Source: Gongronella butleri
Lineage: Eukaryota > Mucoromycota > Mucoromycetes > Mucorales > Cunninghamellaceae
DNA: 64,000 nucleotides
Reading direction: 5' to 3'
Assembly: GCA_025201375.1 (NCBI GenBank)
Contig: JAIWZP010000009.1
Span: 248,001 to 312,000, forward strand
The translations under genes and the position numbers were made by a program. The notes under the pieces were generated by a model, which did not search any database, was not told the origin of the DNA, and was given only the letters and a program-made list of their open reading frames with translations. Positions 35,273 to 48,384 of this stretch are shown piece by piece (the first letter of the stretch is position 1; every line of letters begins with the position of its first letter).

Positions 35273-37725
35273 ATGTCGCAATTGCAAGCTCTGACTGAAA
35301 ACCTCAATTGGGACGCGGCTACCCAGCTTTATGATCGGTATCTCTCGTCGTGGACAAACACAAAGGCCAAACGTGTGACCGTCGGTGTCGCTGTGGCCTT
35401 GCTCGTCGTCGGTCGTACGTTGCACGTCTTGACACGCCCACCAAAGCATTTGCGCCATCTGCCGCACGTCAATTTCTGGACTTTCTTTTATCGCATGGCC
35501 ATCCGCAAGGATTCGACGCTGGAAATCTTCAATTCGATGATCAAGCCGCTCTTGCCCCTGCAACACTCTTTGTACCTCCGCCCCGAGTTCACAGGATGGG
35601 CGGTCCATGCCAGTAGCCCAGAAGCATGTAAACAAATCTTCCTCAAATCCGATTTGTTCCCCAAGCGCGATATGCCCGATACACAAGGTAAAAAAGACGC
35701 GACTTTTTATTTCGCTCCGTGGGCTAATTGCTGAAAAAACATGTTCTTCTAGGTACGCTCAGCGCACGCTTTGTTGGAACAGACAATATTCTCTTCAACA
35801 ATGGCGCCATGTGGCGCAAACATCGCAAACTCTGGTAAGTAGGCGCAAACAAAATATGCAATGGCCAGCTGATCAAGCCCCTCTTATCATCAGCAACCCA
35901 GCGTTTCATCGAAGCCAGCCTGCACGGCTGTTTGCTGATGTGACTATGGAAATGTTTGGCGTCATCGACAAAGATCACCCTCAAACGTCGTTCAAGCTTG
36001 ATTTGCATGATTTGCTGACCTCTTTGACGCTCGAAATCATTGGCCGTGCTGCATTTGGTATGAAAAAAAGGCTAAAAAGACAGTGCCAGGGGGTCTAATT
36101 ATTTTTTTTTAACGCGTAGATTTTGAATTTGGCGCCATCAAGGATAAAAACAGCGAGTGGCGACAAATCTATGACAAGGTCAATGCCGACACGAGCTCGC
36201 TCCTTTATATTTTCTTCCCAAGTAAGCCAATGACACTCATTGTATGCCACCACAGCCCAATTGACGCGTATTTTTGGCTTAGTTTTGGACAAAAAGCTGC
36301 TGTGGCTCCTGCCCAGCCGCCGTGAGGCCTTCAAGCGCATGGACAAGTTCACTGGGATGCTGAACGATATCATTGACCATAAGCGCCGCGTGCTGCGCGA
36401 GCAGCAAGACCAAGGCACCACAGAAGAACATGAGCGCGACTTGCTGACCCTCATGCTGGAAGGTAAAATGACTAATGGTCTCTTTTTTGATCACCATCTC
36501 ATCTTTGTTTTTGATGCTAGGCGAACTTCGAGGCGAAGGCGTGCTTACAAACGAGGAACTGATTCACGATCTTGGCATTTTCTTTGTTGGTAAGGAGTGG
36601 ACACGCGCCTCAGGACGATCAGCCATTCATCTCGTCCTTTTTTTTTTTTTTTTTTTTTTTGTTTTTGCGACAGCCGGCCACGACACCACTGGTAAGGGAA
36701 AAAAATGGGTGCTTTTTTGCATTTAAACTGACGTTTTTGCTTGATTCAATAGCCAATGCCCTCAGCTCAGCCATCTACTACCTGGCGCGCTACCCGGAGA
36801 TTCAAGACAAGGCGCGCAAAGAAGTGCTGTCGGTGCTCTGCCCGGATGGCAATGAACCAAAGACCGACATCTATCCAACCCTGGAGCACACACGTGAATT
36901 CACGTACATGAACCAAATCATCAAAGAGGTACCCATTCAAATTCAAAGTCACGTATTGTTTAACTCACAAAATGGGAAGTCGTTGCGAATCGTAGGCCCT
37001 GTAGTACATCTGGTCACGCCCCGAATCGCTCAGCAAGACATGTACTTGGCGGATGTAAGCTTTCAAAGAAAAAAATGGGGAAAAACATGACACCAACCTT
37101 CTTTTCTCTCGTCATTGCAGGTTTTTATTCCCAAGGGCACGCAAGTGAATGTGAATATGTATGATTTGGTAAGTCAATGCTCTAAAAAAGACGCGACGCG
37201 ATACGGCGCGACATGATTTGGGCAAACTAATCTCACGTTATCTGTTATTTTGCTTGTTTTTAGCACCACAATCCCGAAAACTGGTCAGATCCCTTCAAGT
37301 TTGACCCTAGCCGATTTGATCCTGATGGTGAAGCGGAACGCAATGCGCAAAAGGGTCTTGCCTGGTAAGCTTGGGGCGAAAAAAGTATGTAAAAATGCCA
37401 TTTACTCATTTTTTTTTGTAAATAGGGCTCCATTTGCAAAGTAAGCACCCATGATCAACCGTGACTTGCAGCAGAAAAAGTGTCGAACAAGTCGGCCCAA
37501 TATCTCACTCCCCCTTTTTTTTTTTATTATTATTGTAGTGGCTCGCGCCAGTGCATTGGCATGAACTTTTCGCTGATTGAGCAACGTGTGGTGCTTGCCA
37601 TGATGCTGCGACGATACACGTTCTCTTTGCCAGCCGACTCGATTCACAAGGAGAACTTTGTCACGGACAATGATCTCCTGACAAGCCCCGTCAACCTTCA
37701 AATGACGTTCACTAGACGTTTCTAA
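35273..37725 (+). CDS. Cytochrome P450, array member 3
   Basis: Thirteen exons, 35273-35687, 35753-35834, 35894-36057, 36120-36221, 36283-36462, 36521-36589, 36674-36691, 36753-36928, 36980-37054, 37121-37168, 37264-37364, 37426-37440 and 37539-37725, give 543 residues. It is the most intron-rich member, with an 18-base exon for the helix I AGHDTT (about 338-343) and a 15-base exon just before the heme loop. Landmarks: hydrophobic anchor, PPKHLRHLP, WRKHRKLCNPAFHR, ESLR, DPSRF in place of the usual PDRF, heme loop FANGSRQCIG with Cys near 487. The unusual splitting hides this gene from simple frame searches; without the two tiny exons the heme loop would be lost. High similarity to member 2. 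Confidence 0.92.
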
Positions 37726-37955
37726 GCGCATTTTTATTTTATCCCAATGCCGTATCCACACTATCATTACAAGTAAAAGTCGACGTATTTCGCATCAATT
37801 GAGCAAAAGTGGGAGGCGCATTTTGATAGGGGCAAAATCAAAGAATGGCCAATTTGGCGTTTTTGACGTTTTATGCATGGATTTCGTATGATAAAGCGGT
37901 ATTTTTTTTATTGCAAATGGCAACTTTCAACGTCAACAAAACTTGTTGGAGGCCG

Positions 37956-40250
37956 TTAGAATCGTCGGCGGAGCTGAATCTTCAGGTCAATAGGCGCGGT
38001 GATGAGCGCATTGCCCGTGATTAGCATGTCCTTGTGAATGGAGTCCTCGGGCAGCGAGAACTCATAGCGGCGCAGCATGCAGGCCAGCAAGACACGCTGT
38101 TCCACCAGGGAAAAGTTCATACCGATGCATTGACGTGAACCGCTGGAAAAAAAATTGCCAAAAAGAAAAAAAAAGAAAAAAATTCAGCAAGCGCGAATCA
38201 CCTTTTGATGTTTCTGAGCACTCACTTTGCGAATGGTGACCACACCATCCCATTGGCGCCCTTGATATCCGCCTCGCCCTGGATAAAAATTAAACAGGAT
38301 CAGCTATTCAAGCAAAAACATGAAATTTAAAGTAAAGATCTTACCCCAGGGACCCAGCGCTCAGGATCAAAGTGATCAGGATTATCCCAGACAGCTGGGT
38401 TTCGATGCAAATCATACATGCTGACGGTCACCTATTGGGTAAAATTGTGAGCGTGTCGTGTTTTTCGAGATTTTCAGGCATTTCTCATCAAAAAGTGAAC
38501 CAACTTGCCTTGGTGCCTTTGGGAATTGGATAGCCAGCCAGTTCGACGTCCTGAGCAGCGACACGCGGTGTCACCAAGGCAACAACACTAGCATGCATAC
38601 GCAACGTTTCTTTGATGACCATATTTAAATATGTCATTTCCTTGGTGTCCTCGAGTGTAGGAAGGCGGTCCTCGGGCTCGTCCCCAAGGATCTTGATGGC
38701 TTCATCACGCGCCTTTTGCTGGATGTCCGGGCGACGCGCGAGCCAGTACACGGCGCTACAGAGCGCATTGCTCGTCGTGTCGTGTCCAGCTAATAAAAAA
38801 AAAGATGATGAAATGATGAGCTCTCAAGCGTGTCCTTGGCAGATGGACGTACCAACAAAGAAGATGGCTAGATCCCCCATAAGCTCCTCCTGCGTCAACA
38901 CGCCTTCACCGCGCAATTCAGATTCAAGCATCAATGACAGCAGCTACAATGGCCAAAAAAAAAAAAAAGATAAATCATTAGATTCTACGCTTTTTTTCTT
39001 TCTTTTTTTCCCTTTGATTTCCACTTACATCCTTTTCGTGCTCTTCAACTCCAGACTCTGCGTTCTCGCGCAGCACTTTGCGCTTATGATCAATGATCTC
39101 CTCAAGCATGTTGAGGAAAACATCAAGGTTTTGATGGGCTTTGACGCGCTCAGGGAAGAATCGGAGCGTGTGCGTTTCGAAAAACGGGATCAGGCCAAAG
39201 AAAGGATTGCGCAGGTCCTTCATGAGCTTGTCGTAAACCTTTTTCCAACGGGAATTCGCGTCCTTGGTCGCATCAAATCGGAAATCAAAGCCTGCCAGGC
39301 CACTGTGATGGCCAAAAAAAGTAAGTATCATAACAATGCGCGTCAAGGTGAGTGTTGGCCATCTCTCCATGCTTTTAAAATTACATGATATCGAGCGTGA
39401 TGCACTCCATGTACTTTCCAAAATCAATTGTGAACGTTTCTCCAGGATGACGCTTGCTCAACGTGTCAAAAAACTCGACCGCCATGTTAAAGAACGTTTT
39501 GACGGGCATGCTCCGGTGAAAGGCGGGGTTGGCTGCGGCGCGCGCGTAAAAAAACAATGAAAAAGAAAAAAATAAGAAACGAGCTTTTTAGGGGTTGTCT
39601 GCGCTCGCGTGCCGTCCATTCGTACCCAATTTGCGATGCTTTTTCCACTCGTGGCCATTTACGAGCAGGATGTTGCTAGTGGACACCAGGCGGTTGAACA
39701 AAGTGCCATTGAATTGGTCCATGTCCACCTTTGGAAAGAGATCTATTCATGGCAACAAGAGGCCCGTGTGAGCCGGATGGCGCCTTTTTCGTGTATCTTT
39801 GTTCTCACCACTCTTCATAAAGACCTAAAAAGCAAAGAAAATCCACGACAAAAAGATGCAATCAGGTCGAGTATAATGCAAATGCACGATCATTTTTACC
39901 GTTTTGACCGATGTCTCGTTTGCACAAACAACGAGCCAGCCAGACCGAGGTTCGTATCGTAGGTACACGCCATTGCCTTGCTCCAGCAGCGGCATAGCAA
40001 TGGTCTTGGACAGTTCATACGTAGACTCGCGCGCAATGACAAATTTGTAAAAAATGGTTAAAAATCCAACGTGAGGCAGATGCCGGAGGTTCTTTGGGGG
40101 CACGCTAATCTTGTACACGGCGCGTGCCAAGACCGCGGCAACAAAAGCGGCGACTAGGGATATACGCTTGGCACGCGTGCTGGTCAAATAGCCAAAAGCT
40201 TGGAAAACACCTTGCAAAGCAGGTAGCTTGGAGATCTGTGCAAGGGGCAT
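37956..40250 (-). CDS. Cytochrome P450, array member 4 (only one on minus strand)
   Basis: Ten exons, complement of 37956-38142, 38226-38278, 38345-38431, 38509-38789, 38853-38943, 39029-39302, 39385-39532, 39626-39742, 39809-39824 and 39900-40250, give 534 residues. Exon 2 (39809-39824) is only 16 bases and encodes VFMKS. The intron after exon 7 uses a GC donor (AAG|GCAAGT, otherwise a perfect consensus). Landmarks: hydrophobic anchor, [29 protein letters not shown] (about 333-338), ETLR, DPERW in place of PDRF, heme loop FANGSRQCIG with Cys near 478. Its stop lies 231 bases from the stop of member 3, so the two genes converge. An inversion of a tandem copy is the simplest origin. Confidence 0.92.
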
Positions 40251-42745
40251 GACCGGTAAGAAAAGGGGTACGGAAAAGTTAAAAAAGGGAACAAAAAAGA
40301 GAAAGAAATGCAAAAAGTGAAAAAAAGGCACACGGTCTATTTCCTTGATTTTCACCTGAACCCGGAAAAACTCAACTAAGCTCCGCCACACGCGCTTGGC
40401 TGATCTATTTTGCCCTGCATTGCTCCTTTGACCATGGCTGTAATGTTCTGGCTTTTCCTGGCTGTTGGCAAGCTTGCTCTTATAATGTGTACTGGTTCAG
40501 CCGAGGAAAATGTCAAATCGCAGCTGAATTGGCGCCCGTTTTGCTTTATTTTTTCCCTCCAGGCTATCACGCACAGCCACGAAAATGGCACAAGTCGTTT
40601 TAAATGCACGCGTTTGTCGCGTTGATCGCGGTCGACGCGCCGACCAACAGTCTGAAGATTCTTTTTCAAGGTGATATGGTAATATCGTGATTTGATAGGC
40701 ATAAAAAGTTGCCATTAAGCTGTTTCGGCGCCCTACTTGTCAGAAAAAAAACGAACAGCCGGAGGTTGACCACGTCGCTGTCGAGAAATTTGCCATTTTG
40801 TAGGTTTTTTTGAAAATACAACCACGATGCGCCAAACTTTCATTCGATCGAGATGAAACTTGCATTGTTACAAAGCGACGCAATCATGCATCATCATAGA
40901 GCTGCTCAGTGGTCTCGTTCGAATTCCTTTATGTGTTTGCAAAAGCATATGGAACAACCCACGCGTGATCTTGCTGATTTGCTCCGCAGCAGATATGTCA
41001 ATGCGCAATGGCCGGCGTGGCAAAAGCTTTCAGAATTCACGACTGTGTCGACCGCTCATGATTTCTACACAGCGACTCACTGTAGATGAGTAGAATGACG
41101 CGAGTTTTAAGAATTTTAACAAAACTTGCAATTGGATCAAAGATGAATCAAGCATATCAATACCAAAAATTCATGCAGTTGTGAATATACGGCTAGTGAA
41201 CCGAGAGGTTCGCAACCTGCAGCCTTCATATCACTCCAAGGTACAGAATCTGAAAATACAGAAAATGGCCACGACGGGCCTCCAAATCAAAATGGAAAAA
41301 TCATGTCTCCAGAATCGAACCAAACTAACGCACAAGGAAGCCTCCATGGAGAAACCACGAGAATGGCAAAAAATGAGTGCTGTCTATATGCTCAGTGACG
41401 AGCAATGTACAATTTTGGCTTAAACTTTAAAGGCGATTTGCACTGGAAAAAAGCGCTGTAAAACCACGTTTAAAGTGTCCACCAGAAAGAAACGCGTCAG
41501 GTGCATGGATTCGAGTAAGGCGCGGCGCGTGTGGCTCAACGTTTGACGCGCTTTTGACGCATCGAAAGTTGCCTAAGGTTTTTGATTTGCGTCAATTCTG
41601 CCGGGAGTCAATATTTTTTCATCGATCACCAATGTCCACGCACGCTTCAAGTCGCTCTTTTTCTGATGATATGACTTTCAAGGCACTGTGGTTAACCGTC
41701 ATTGAGTTTACTTTGAGATGAAAAACAGTAACTTTTCTCGTTTTGCGCGAAAACTAGTCAATGAACCCTTGACTTTTATTTCATTTCCGTGGGTGAACGG
41801 TGTCTGTTAACCATGTGTGTGAGTGGTGTGGCGATCCGAGGACCTATTTCACGCTTTTCAAATTCATGACTGTACTCCTTGGAAAAATCGTCAATTTTTA
41901 AAATCATGCCGACGCGCCATCCAGTGGCCGTGGTGCCATGAAAACTGGATACCTGGGTATTCCGGGCTCCCTCTTTCCAGAGAACCCTTAAATCAAATAA
42001 GTCAATCAGGCCGTTGTTGAAACTGACCGACAAATGTTATTTTTTTCAATTTTCGTCACTGCTCGCCAAATTGTGGCACGATCGTGCTCAGACTTGATCA
42101 TTGGAAAGAGACTCGCCCGAGCAGTGTTTCGTGTGCGCTTGACTTGCCAGGCAAGTGAACTTTTTATGTCATCCATATTCCGTGCAAGTGTAAAACATGC
42201 ATTTTGCGCTCGTATTTGCTACTTGTTTAGTTGCTAGGATGGGATCTAAGAGTTCCTGAATGCTGTCGCGCCGCCATGGCCTCCTTCAGACACCGAGCGC
42301 TCCACTAAAAATATTCGTGGTCAAGCATCCAGCGTGTTTGTTTGTGTATAAAAATTGGACAAAAAAAATGTCCAAGCGTGCGCGCAGCTAGTCCATCATG
42401 ATAAAGATGCGCGTCAGCAGAAAAGGGATGTCACACGATCCGTGGATGGCCGCGCTGTTTAGCAACCCGTATCTCCGGGGGACAAGTACGCCTTTTTTCT
42501 TGACATGGTGCATAAAAGGGTGAGCGGCATTTGGTGCCTGTCCATTGAAATTGTTGGTCAATGTCGGCGGCCAAACCTTATTTTGGGTCTGTGCGACGTC
42601 GCCCGTCAAAATAAGGTACGGCCATCGATGGGTCGATGATGTTCGTGCCCTCTTTTCCATCTTTCTTTTTTTCTCTTTTCTCATTCTCTCTCTCCCCTGA
42701 CTCTCCCCACTCTCCCCACTCGCTTCTTTTCACGCTTCCATTACA
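40251..42745. other. 2.5-kb divergent intergenic region between P450 genes 4 and 5
   Basis: Should contain the promoters of both flanking genes, which point away from each other. The longest plausible frame is 40853-41089, a 78-codon frame without recognisable motif. A TATA-like CATAAAAGGG lies near 42509, about 235 bases before gene 5. A pyrimidine-rich CTCTCTCTCCCCTGACTC stretch precedes the gene 5 start. Nothing else supported. Confidence 0.5.
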
Positions 42746-44982
42746 ATGAATGCCATTGCTCTCGCGCAATGGGTGCCCTGGGGTGATTTGATTGCGTGGT
42801 ATGATCGTTACCTGTCTTTTTTGACCAATAGCCGTGGGAAGCGATGGACACTGGGTGTTGCCGCGGTGTCATTGGCGCTGGTGACCGAGTTGTACCAAAA
42901 GACCCTGCCACCCAAGCATCTCAGACATATCCCACATATCAATTTCTTCTCGTACTTCCACCGCCTCGTCATCAGCAAATCTGGCACGGCCGTCATCCAC
43001 CGCGAGCTTGCCAAGCCCATCCTGGACAAAGGCGGCGGCATGTACCTGCGCCTTGACCGCCACGGTTGGGTTGTGCACGTCAGCGAAAAGAAAGCTGTTA
43101 AAAAGATCTTTATGAACACGCGTAAAACCTTAAAAAAAAGAGAGAAAAACGCGCGCGCGCGCACGCGCTTTGAATATTGACCCGGCGTCGCCTTTTCTTT
43201 CAGAAATGTTCCCCAAGGTCGATCTCAGCTTCATGGACCATTCTTACTTTAATCGCTTTGTCAACGGCGCGCTTTCCAACGTGCTTTTGACAAATGGCGA
43301 CACGTGGCGCCGACATCGCGCCATTGTCAATCCTGTGTTCTCAAAGGCGCTTCCTGTGAATCTCTTTGGAGAACTGGCGCGCGATGTGTTTACCCGCATC
43401 GACGAGAAGCACCAAGAAAAGACCTTTGTCATCAATTTTTCGTATCTGATGGAGCTCTTTACGCTTGACGCCGTTGGAAAGGCCGCATTTGGTAATGAAA
43501 AAGATGCGAAAAAATGGAAGATGGCCGTTGACTCATTGCAAGGCGGTCCTTTTTTATGATATGGGGGCAAATCGCACAGATTTCGACTTTGAGGCGACAC
43601 GAGACCCTGACGCCACTTGGAAGTCGGTCTACGACAGGGCCATGGCAGCACAGCGCCACCCCCTGTTTGTCATGTTCCCCTTTTTGGACAAGCCGCGGTA
43701 AGAAACAAGCGAATCAGACACGAAAACAAGCGACTCATCGGTGTTTTGTCGCGGTTAGATACCTGCGCCACATGCCCAAGCGCATGGAGGCGCATCGTGT
43801 CCTGGACCAATTCCTCGGCAAACTCAAGGAAATCATCGAACAAAAGCGTCTCGCGCTCGACGACGCGCGGTTCACCGAGGAAGCCGAAAAAGACGTAAAA
43901 TCACGACAAAAAAGCGTGTTGGAGCTGCGTCCCTTATATTTTTTTCTTTCAATTCTAGCTGCTGACGCTCATGTTGGAATCGCAGCGCCGCGGCGAGGGC
44001 CAATTGACGGAGGATGAGATCTTGGGCGATCTTGCCGTGTTTTTTGTTGGTAAGTCGAGGTGATTGGACCTCTTCATACTTTTTTTCTTTCCATGCGATC
44101 TATCCCTTGGCATTGACACGCTAATCGACGCGTTTTTTTTTAAATTCTTAATTGGCAGCTGGTCACGACACGACGAGCAATGCCATCGCGAGCACGGTTT
44201 ATTGGCTTGCGCGCCACCCTGAAGTGCAGGCCAAGGCGCGCGCCGAGGTCATTGAGGTGCTTTGCCCCGGCAATGTGGAGATCAAGGAGGATGTGCTGCC
44301 CAAAGCTGAGCATCTCAAGGAGTGCGTGTATTTAAACAAGGTCATTCGCGAGGCCACACGATTGACTGGTAGCGTCACCTATCTGGTCACGCCCCGCGTC
44401 GCTCAAGAAGATGTCGTGCTCAATGGCACACCCGTGCCAAAGGGCACAAAGGTACAAAAAAAGAAAAAAAACCTTGAAAAAAAAAGAATAACGCGTGACT
44501 CATCCCCCCCTTGTAGATCAATGTCAACCTTTACGATCTCCATCACTCCAATGACGTGTGGAAGGATGCCGAGGTTTTTGATCCCGATCGCGAGGACCCT
44601 GTCGGCGATGGATTATCCTGGTAAGACCTGGCTTGCATGTCTAAACTTAGATCCCCGCCCAACACACCCAGAACGATGGCTCACTCCTTATTCTTTTTTT
44701 TCGCCTTTTTGTTGTCCAGGGCGCCCTTTGCAAGGTAAAAATAATGTGGCATGACCATCTAAAAGCGCGCTTATCCTTTTTTTGCATTTGTCTAGTGGTG
44801 CGCGTCAATGCATCGGTATGAATTTCTCCCTTGCCGAGCAGCGTGTTGTGCTGTGCACGCTTCTCCGACGGTATACATGGGTATTGCCAAAGGACTCTCC
44901 ACACGCGCAAGAGTATATCACGGGCAACAGCCCAATTATGCAGGCACATAACTTAAATATCGAGTTTACAAAGCGATTCTGA
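42746..44982 (+). CDS. Cytochrome P450, array member 5
   Basis: Nine exons, 42746-43121, 43204-43491, 43580-43697, 43759-43894, 43959-44049, 44159-44451, 44517-44620, 44720-44734 and 44796-44982, give 535 residues. Exon 8 is a 15-base microexon (APFA) immediately before the heme loop, as in member 3. Landmarks: anchor after RGKRWTLG, PPKHLRHIP, WRRHRAIVNPVF, AGHDTT (about 337-342), EATR in helix K (Ala-Thr in place of Thr-Leu), heme loop FASGARQCIG with Cys near 479. The PERF region reads DPDREDP, lacking the aromatic residue, and is several residues shorter than in members 2 and 3. Conserved heme ligand and ExxR suggest a working enzyme. Confidence 0.92.
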
Positions 44983-45225
44983 GGCCCAATGGACAAAAAA
45001 ACAACCCTGGTTTTCTGATCCCGTGTCAATTGACCCACCGGCGGTGCACGGGGAACAACGGACAAGGGTCAGGGTTGCGCGCAAAGCCCATTCTTATTGC
45101 CAAATTTAGAAATCGCCTAAAATTCAAATAAAAAGAGACTAACTTGCCGCACCCATCGCATTTTCCTTTCCCTGTGCCACCCCTCTTTTCTTTTTCTTAC
45201 ACTACCTTTTTTTTTTCGCCAAACC

Positions 45226-47456
45226 ATGATTGCCTCTCAAGCGATTGAGCTTGCCAACAAGTACATTGATGTGCCATTTTGGCAGGAGACCATTTCCTCG
45301 CTCGTTCACCGCTTGACCGATACCAAAGGCAAGCGCTGGACGCTTGGCGCGGCTATTGCGCTTGTGTTGACCGGCGAGGCGCTGTATGCGATTGCACAGC
45401 CGCCCAAGCATCTGCGTAATTTGCCGCGTGTCGGCCTGTTTCCCGTGCTCTACCACACCATCTTCAGCAAGAGCACCAATCGTGACATTTACAAGCAGCT
45501 GTACGAGCCTCTCGCTATGAAGCACAAGCTCCATGTCCGCTTTGATCGCTCATCCTGGTCAGTCATAGTCACGGACCCGATGCTCGCCAATCAAGTCCTT
45601 GTCAAATCAGGTAAAAAAAAAAAAAAAAAAAGCAGAAAACGCGCAAAATCATCCCTTTTCGCGTGACTCAATGGCCACTTTTAAGGCGAAAACGTGCCCA
45701 AGATGCGCTTTGAAAACATTGAAGGCACGCTGCTCGATTTATTTTTTGGACAAAACAGCATTTTGTTCGACAGTGGTGAGAATTGGCGCAGGCATCGCCG
45801 ACTTGCCAACCCCGCTTTTCATCGGGCGCTCCCAATTGCTCTTTTTGGCAACGCCACCAACACCATGTTCAAGATGCTCGATGAAAAATACGACGAAACC
45901 TTTGATTTGCACGTTGAAAACCTGATGGAGCGATGGGTATGTCCCTCTTTTTTTCTTGGGTTTCCTCACTGACATGCCTCTCTCTTTTTAAGACGCTCGA
46001 TATCATCGGTCAAGTCGGCTATGGTAAGACGCCAAAAAAAATCAAAAAGTGGGAAAAAAAAAGACGCGCGCTCATGTACAATTTTTTTATTAGGTTTTGA
46101 CATGTGCGCTGTCGCTGACGAGCACAGCCCATACAAGGCGGCGTATGACATGGCCATTGAGGACGCGTTCAATCCGTTGTACATGCTGTTCCAATCCCTT
46201 GACAAGCACCTGCTGTGGTTGAACCCCAGTCGCCAAAGGAGCTTCCAAAACGTGCACAAGTTCCTTGGCACCATTGAGAACCTTGTCGAGACGCGCCGCA
46301 AGGAGGTCAAGGAACACAAGTATGACGACATTGAGGATTCGGAAAAGGATGTAAGCTCAATGGTCACATGTCAATGGCGCAAAATCCTCATTTTCTCTTT
46401 TGTTTCAAGCTTTTGACCCACATGTTGGAGGCCGAGCTGCGTGGCGAAGGGTCGCTGACCACCGAGGAACTGCTCAAGGACATTGTCATCTTCTTTGTCG
46501 GTAAAGCGACGGAATGGAAGCAAATCAAAAAACGGGGGACACGACATGGCTAAGACGTGCTTTTCTTTTTTTTTTTTTCTTTTTTGCATTTTTTGCTATC
46601 ATAGCCGGCCACGACACGACCGCGACGAGTCTCTCGGCTGCGTTGTACTACCTCGCAAAGCATCCCGAGGTGCAGAAAAAGGCACGCGACGAAATGATTC
46701 GTATTTTGGGCGACACGCACACGGATGTCCACCCCACGACCGCGCAACTCAAAGAAATGGTGTACCTCAACCAAGTGATCAAGGAGGTAAAAAAAAAAAA
46801 AGCGAGTTTGGTGCAGCATGTCGCGTGAATCCATGAATTGACGCGCTTTTTCCGTTGATTTTTTTTTTGTCTGTTTGCTAGGTGCTCCGCATCCATATGC
46901 CTGTAACAGTGCTGGTGTCGCCGCGCGAGATCCAAACGGACATGGTTTTGGATGGCTACCCGATTAAAAAGGGCACCTACGTGAATGTTGGCATTTTCGA
47001 GCTGTAAGACACGACCGTGTTGCGTTGTTTTTGTGGCATCCAGCTCACACTATTGGTTTTTTAGGCACAACAATCCCAATCTGTGGGACCGCAAGTACCC
47101 CACGGACGAATTCCACCCGGAGCGCTTTGCCCCTGGCTGCCCTGACGAGAATAACCCCGCATGGCTGCCCTTTTCCTCGTAAGACGCGCTTTATTCGACT
47201 TTTTTTTTTTTTTGTTTTTGCTTACACTGAATGCTCTTTTTTTGTCCATGACGTTTCTTCTATGATTAGTGGCACGCGTCAATGCATTGGTCTCAATCTC
47301 GCCATGATGGAGCAGCGCGTGCTGCTCGCGCTGATGCTGCTCAAGTATGAATGGTCCATTGATCCTTCTTCGGTGCACATGGACCAGATCAAGCACATGA
47401 ACTTGCAATTGATGCGTCCAAAGAACCTATACCTGCAATTCAAGCGTCGCTATTAA
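45226..47456 (+). CDS. Cytochrome P450, array member 6
   Basis: Nine exons, 45226-45610, 45686-45936, 45993-46023, 46094-46350, 46410-46500, 46605-46786, 46882-47003, 47065-47178 and 47270-47456, give 539 residues. Landmarks: anchor after KGKRWTLG, PPKHLRNLP, WRRHRRLANPAFHR, AGHDTT (about 339-344), EVLR, HPERF, heme loop FSSGTRQCIG with Cys near 483. Exon 3 is short (31 bases, TLDIIGQVGYG). The N-terminus shares KRWTLG with member 5, its nearest neighbour 243 bases upstream, while the heme-loop tail GLNLAMMEQR differs from the GMNFSL(V/I/A)EQR of members 2-5. A TATA-like AAATAAAAA lies about 100 bases before the start. Confidence 0.92.
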
Positions 47457-48384
47457 GCAACGCTCACAATGCAATTCCCCTTTCAATCTCTATTTCTCTA
47501 AACTTTTATATGCTTCCTGCCCACCCCTCTCTCTCTTTCTATGTTTTTGTATGCTCTCTCTCTTTTTCCAAGACGACAAATACAAAAAAAAGGCATCCAA
47601 TTGCCTTGACACTACATGTCCAATGGCTCCAAATGGGCGTTTATCTTGTCATTTCGCGTGACACGGAAAGCTTTGCACCCTTGGCCGCACCAAGCAAAAT
47701 CTTTTTTTACCTTTCTTTGAATTGCCAAATGACGCGTTGCAGGTGTTTGGAGTTGACCAAGGTCCATGTAACCTGATTTGGAGACTTCTTGCGCTTCACG
47801 CGCTTTTTGCACAAATGGAAGGGTGAGAAAAAAAAAAAGCAGGCGCCCCAACTTGGTATTTTTTTTAGGTTTCTCGTCTGGATGACCCTCTCGTTCACCC
47901 TTATGGAATCGATTTTTTACCCAATTTTGCCATTTCTGTGCCACATTGATAACCTTGGCTCTGAGGAGGGGGTGTGGTGGCATGATGCCACGGTAAAAGA
48001 CAAAATGGCACACGAGTGTATGTGTTTGAGGCCATTGGCCCCTTTTCCCTTTTCATCCAAGAAAAAAGGCCACACGGGCGGCGCCCCAGGCGGTCGCGAC
48101 GCCGATTCAAACCATTGTGCTGGATTTTTTTTTAAAAAAAAATTCGGATCACAGGCATCACAGGCTCGTGCGACGCTAGCATGGTAAGAGTGACAGAGAA
48201 GCGTGTGCACAGAAAAAAAAAAAAAAAAGAAATATAGGAGCGCGAGTGGACAAGGCCTTGAGAAAAGGTTTACGCACCGCAATTGACGCTCCGACGATAA
48301 AATGGCCTTTTCCCCCTCTTTTCATCCCATTTGCATCTCCTCTTTTTTTCTTTGTTCTTTTTCCATTCACTTTATTTATACCAT
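47457..48384. other. Intergenic region between P450 gene 6 and transporter
   Basis: 0.9 kb containing the 3' flank of the P450 gene (CT-rich) and the 5' flank of the transporter, with A and T runs. Overlapping short frames on both strands have no motifs. Nothing else supported. Confidence 0.5.
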
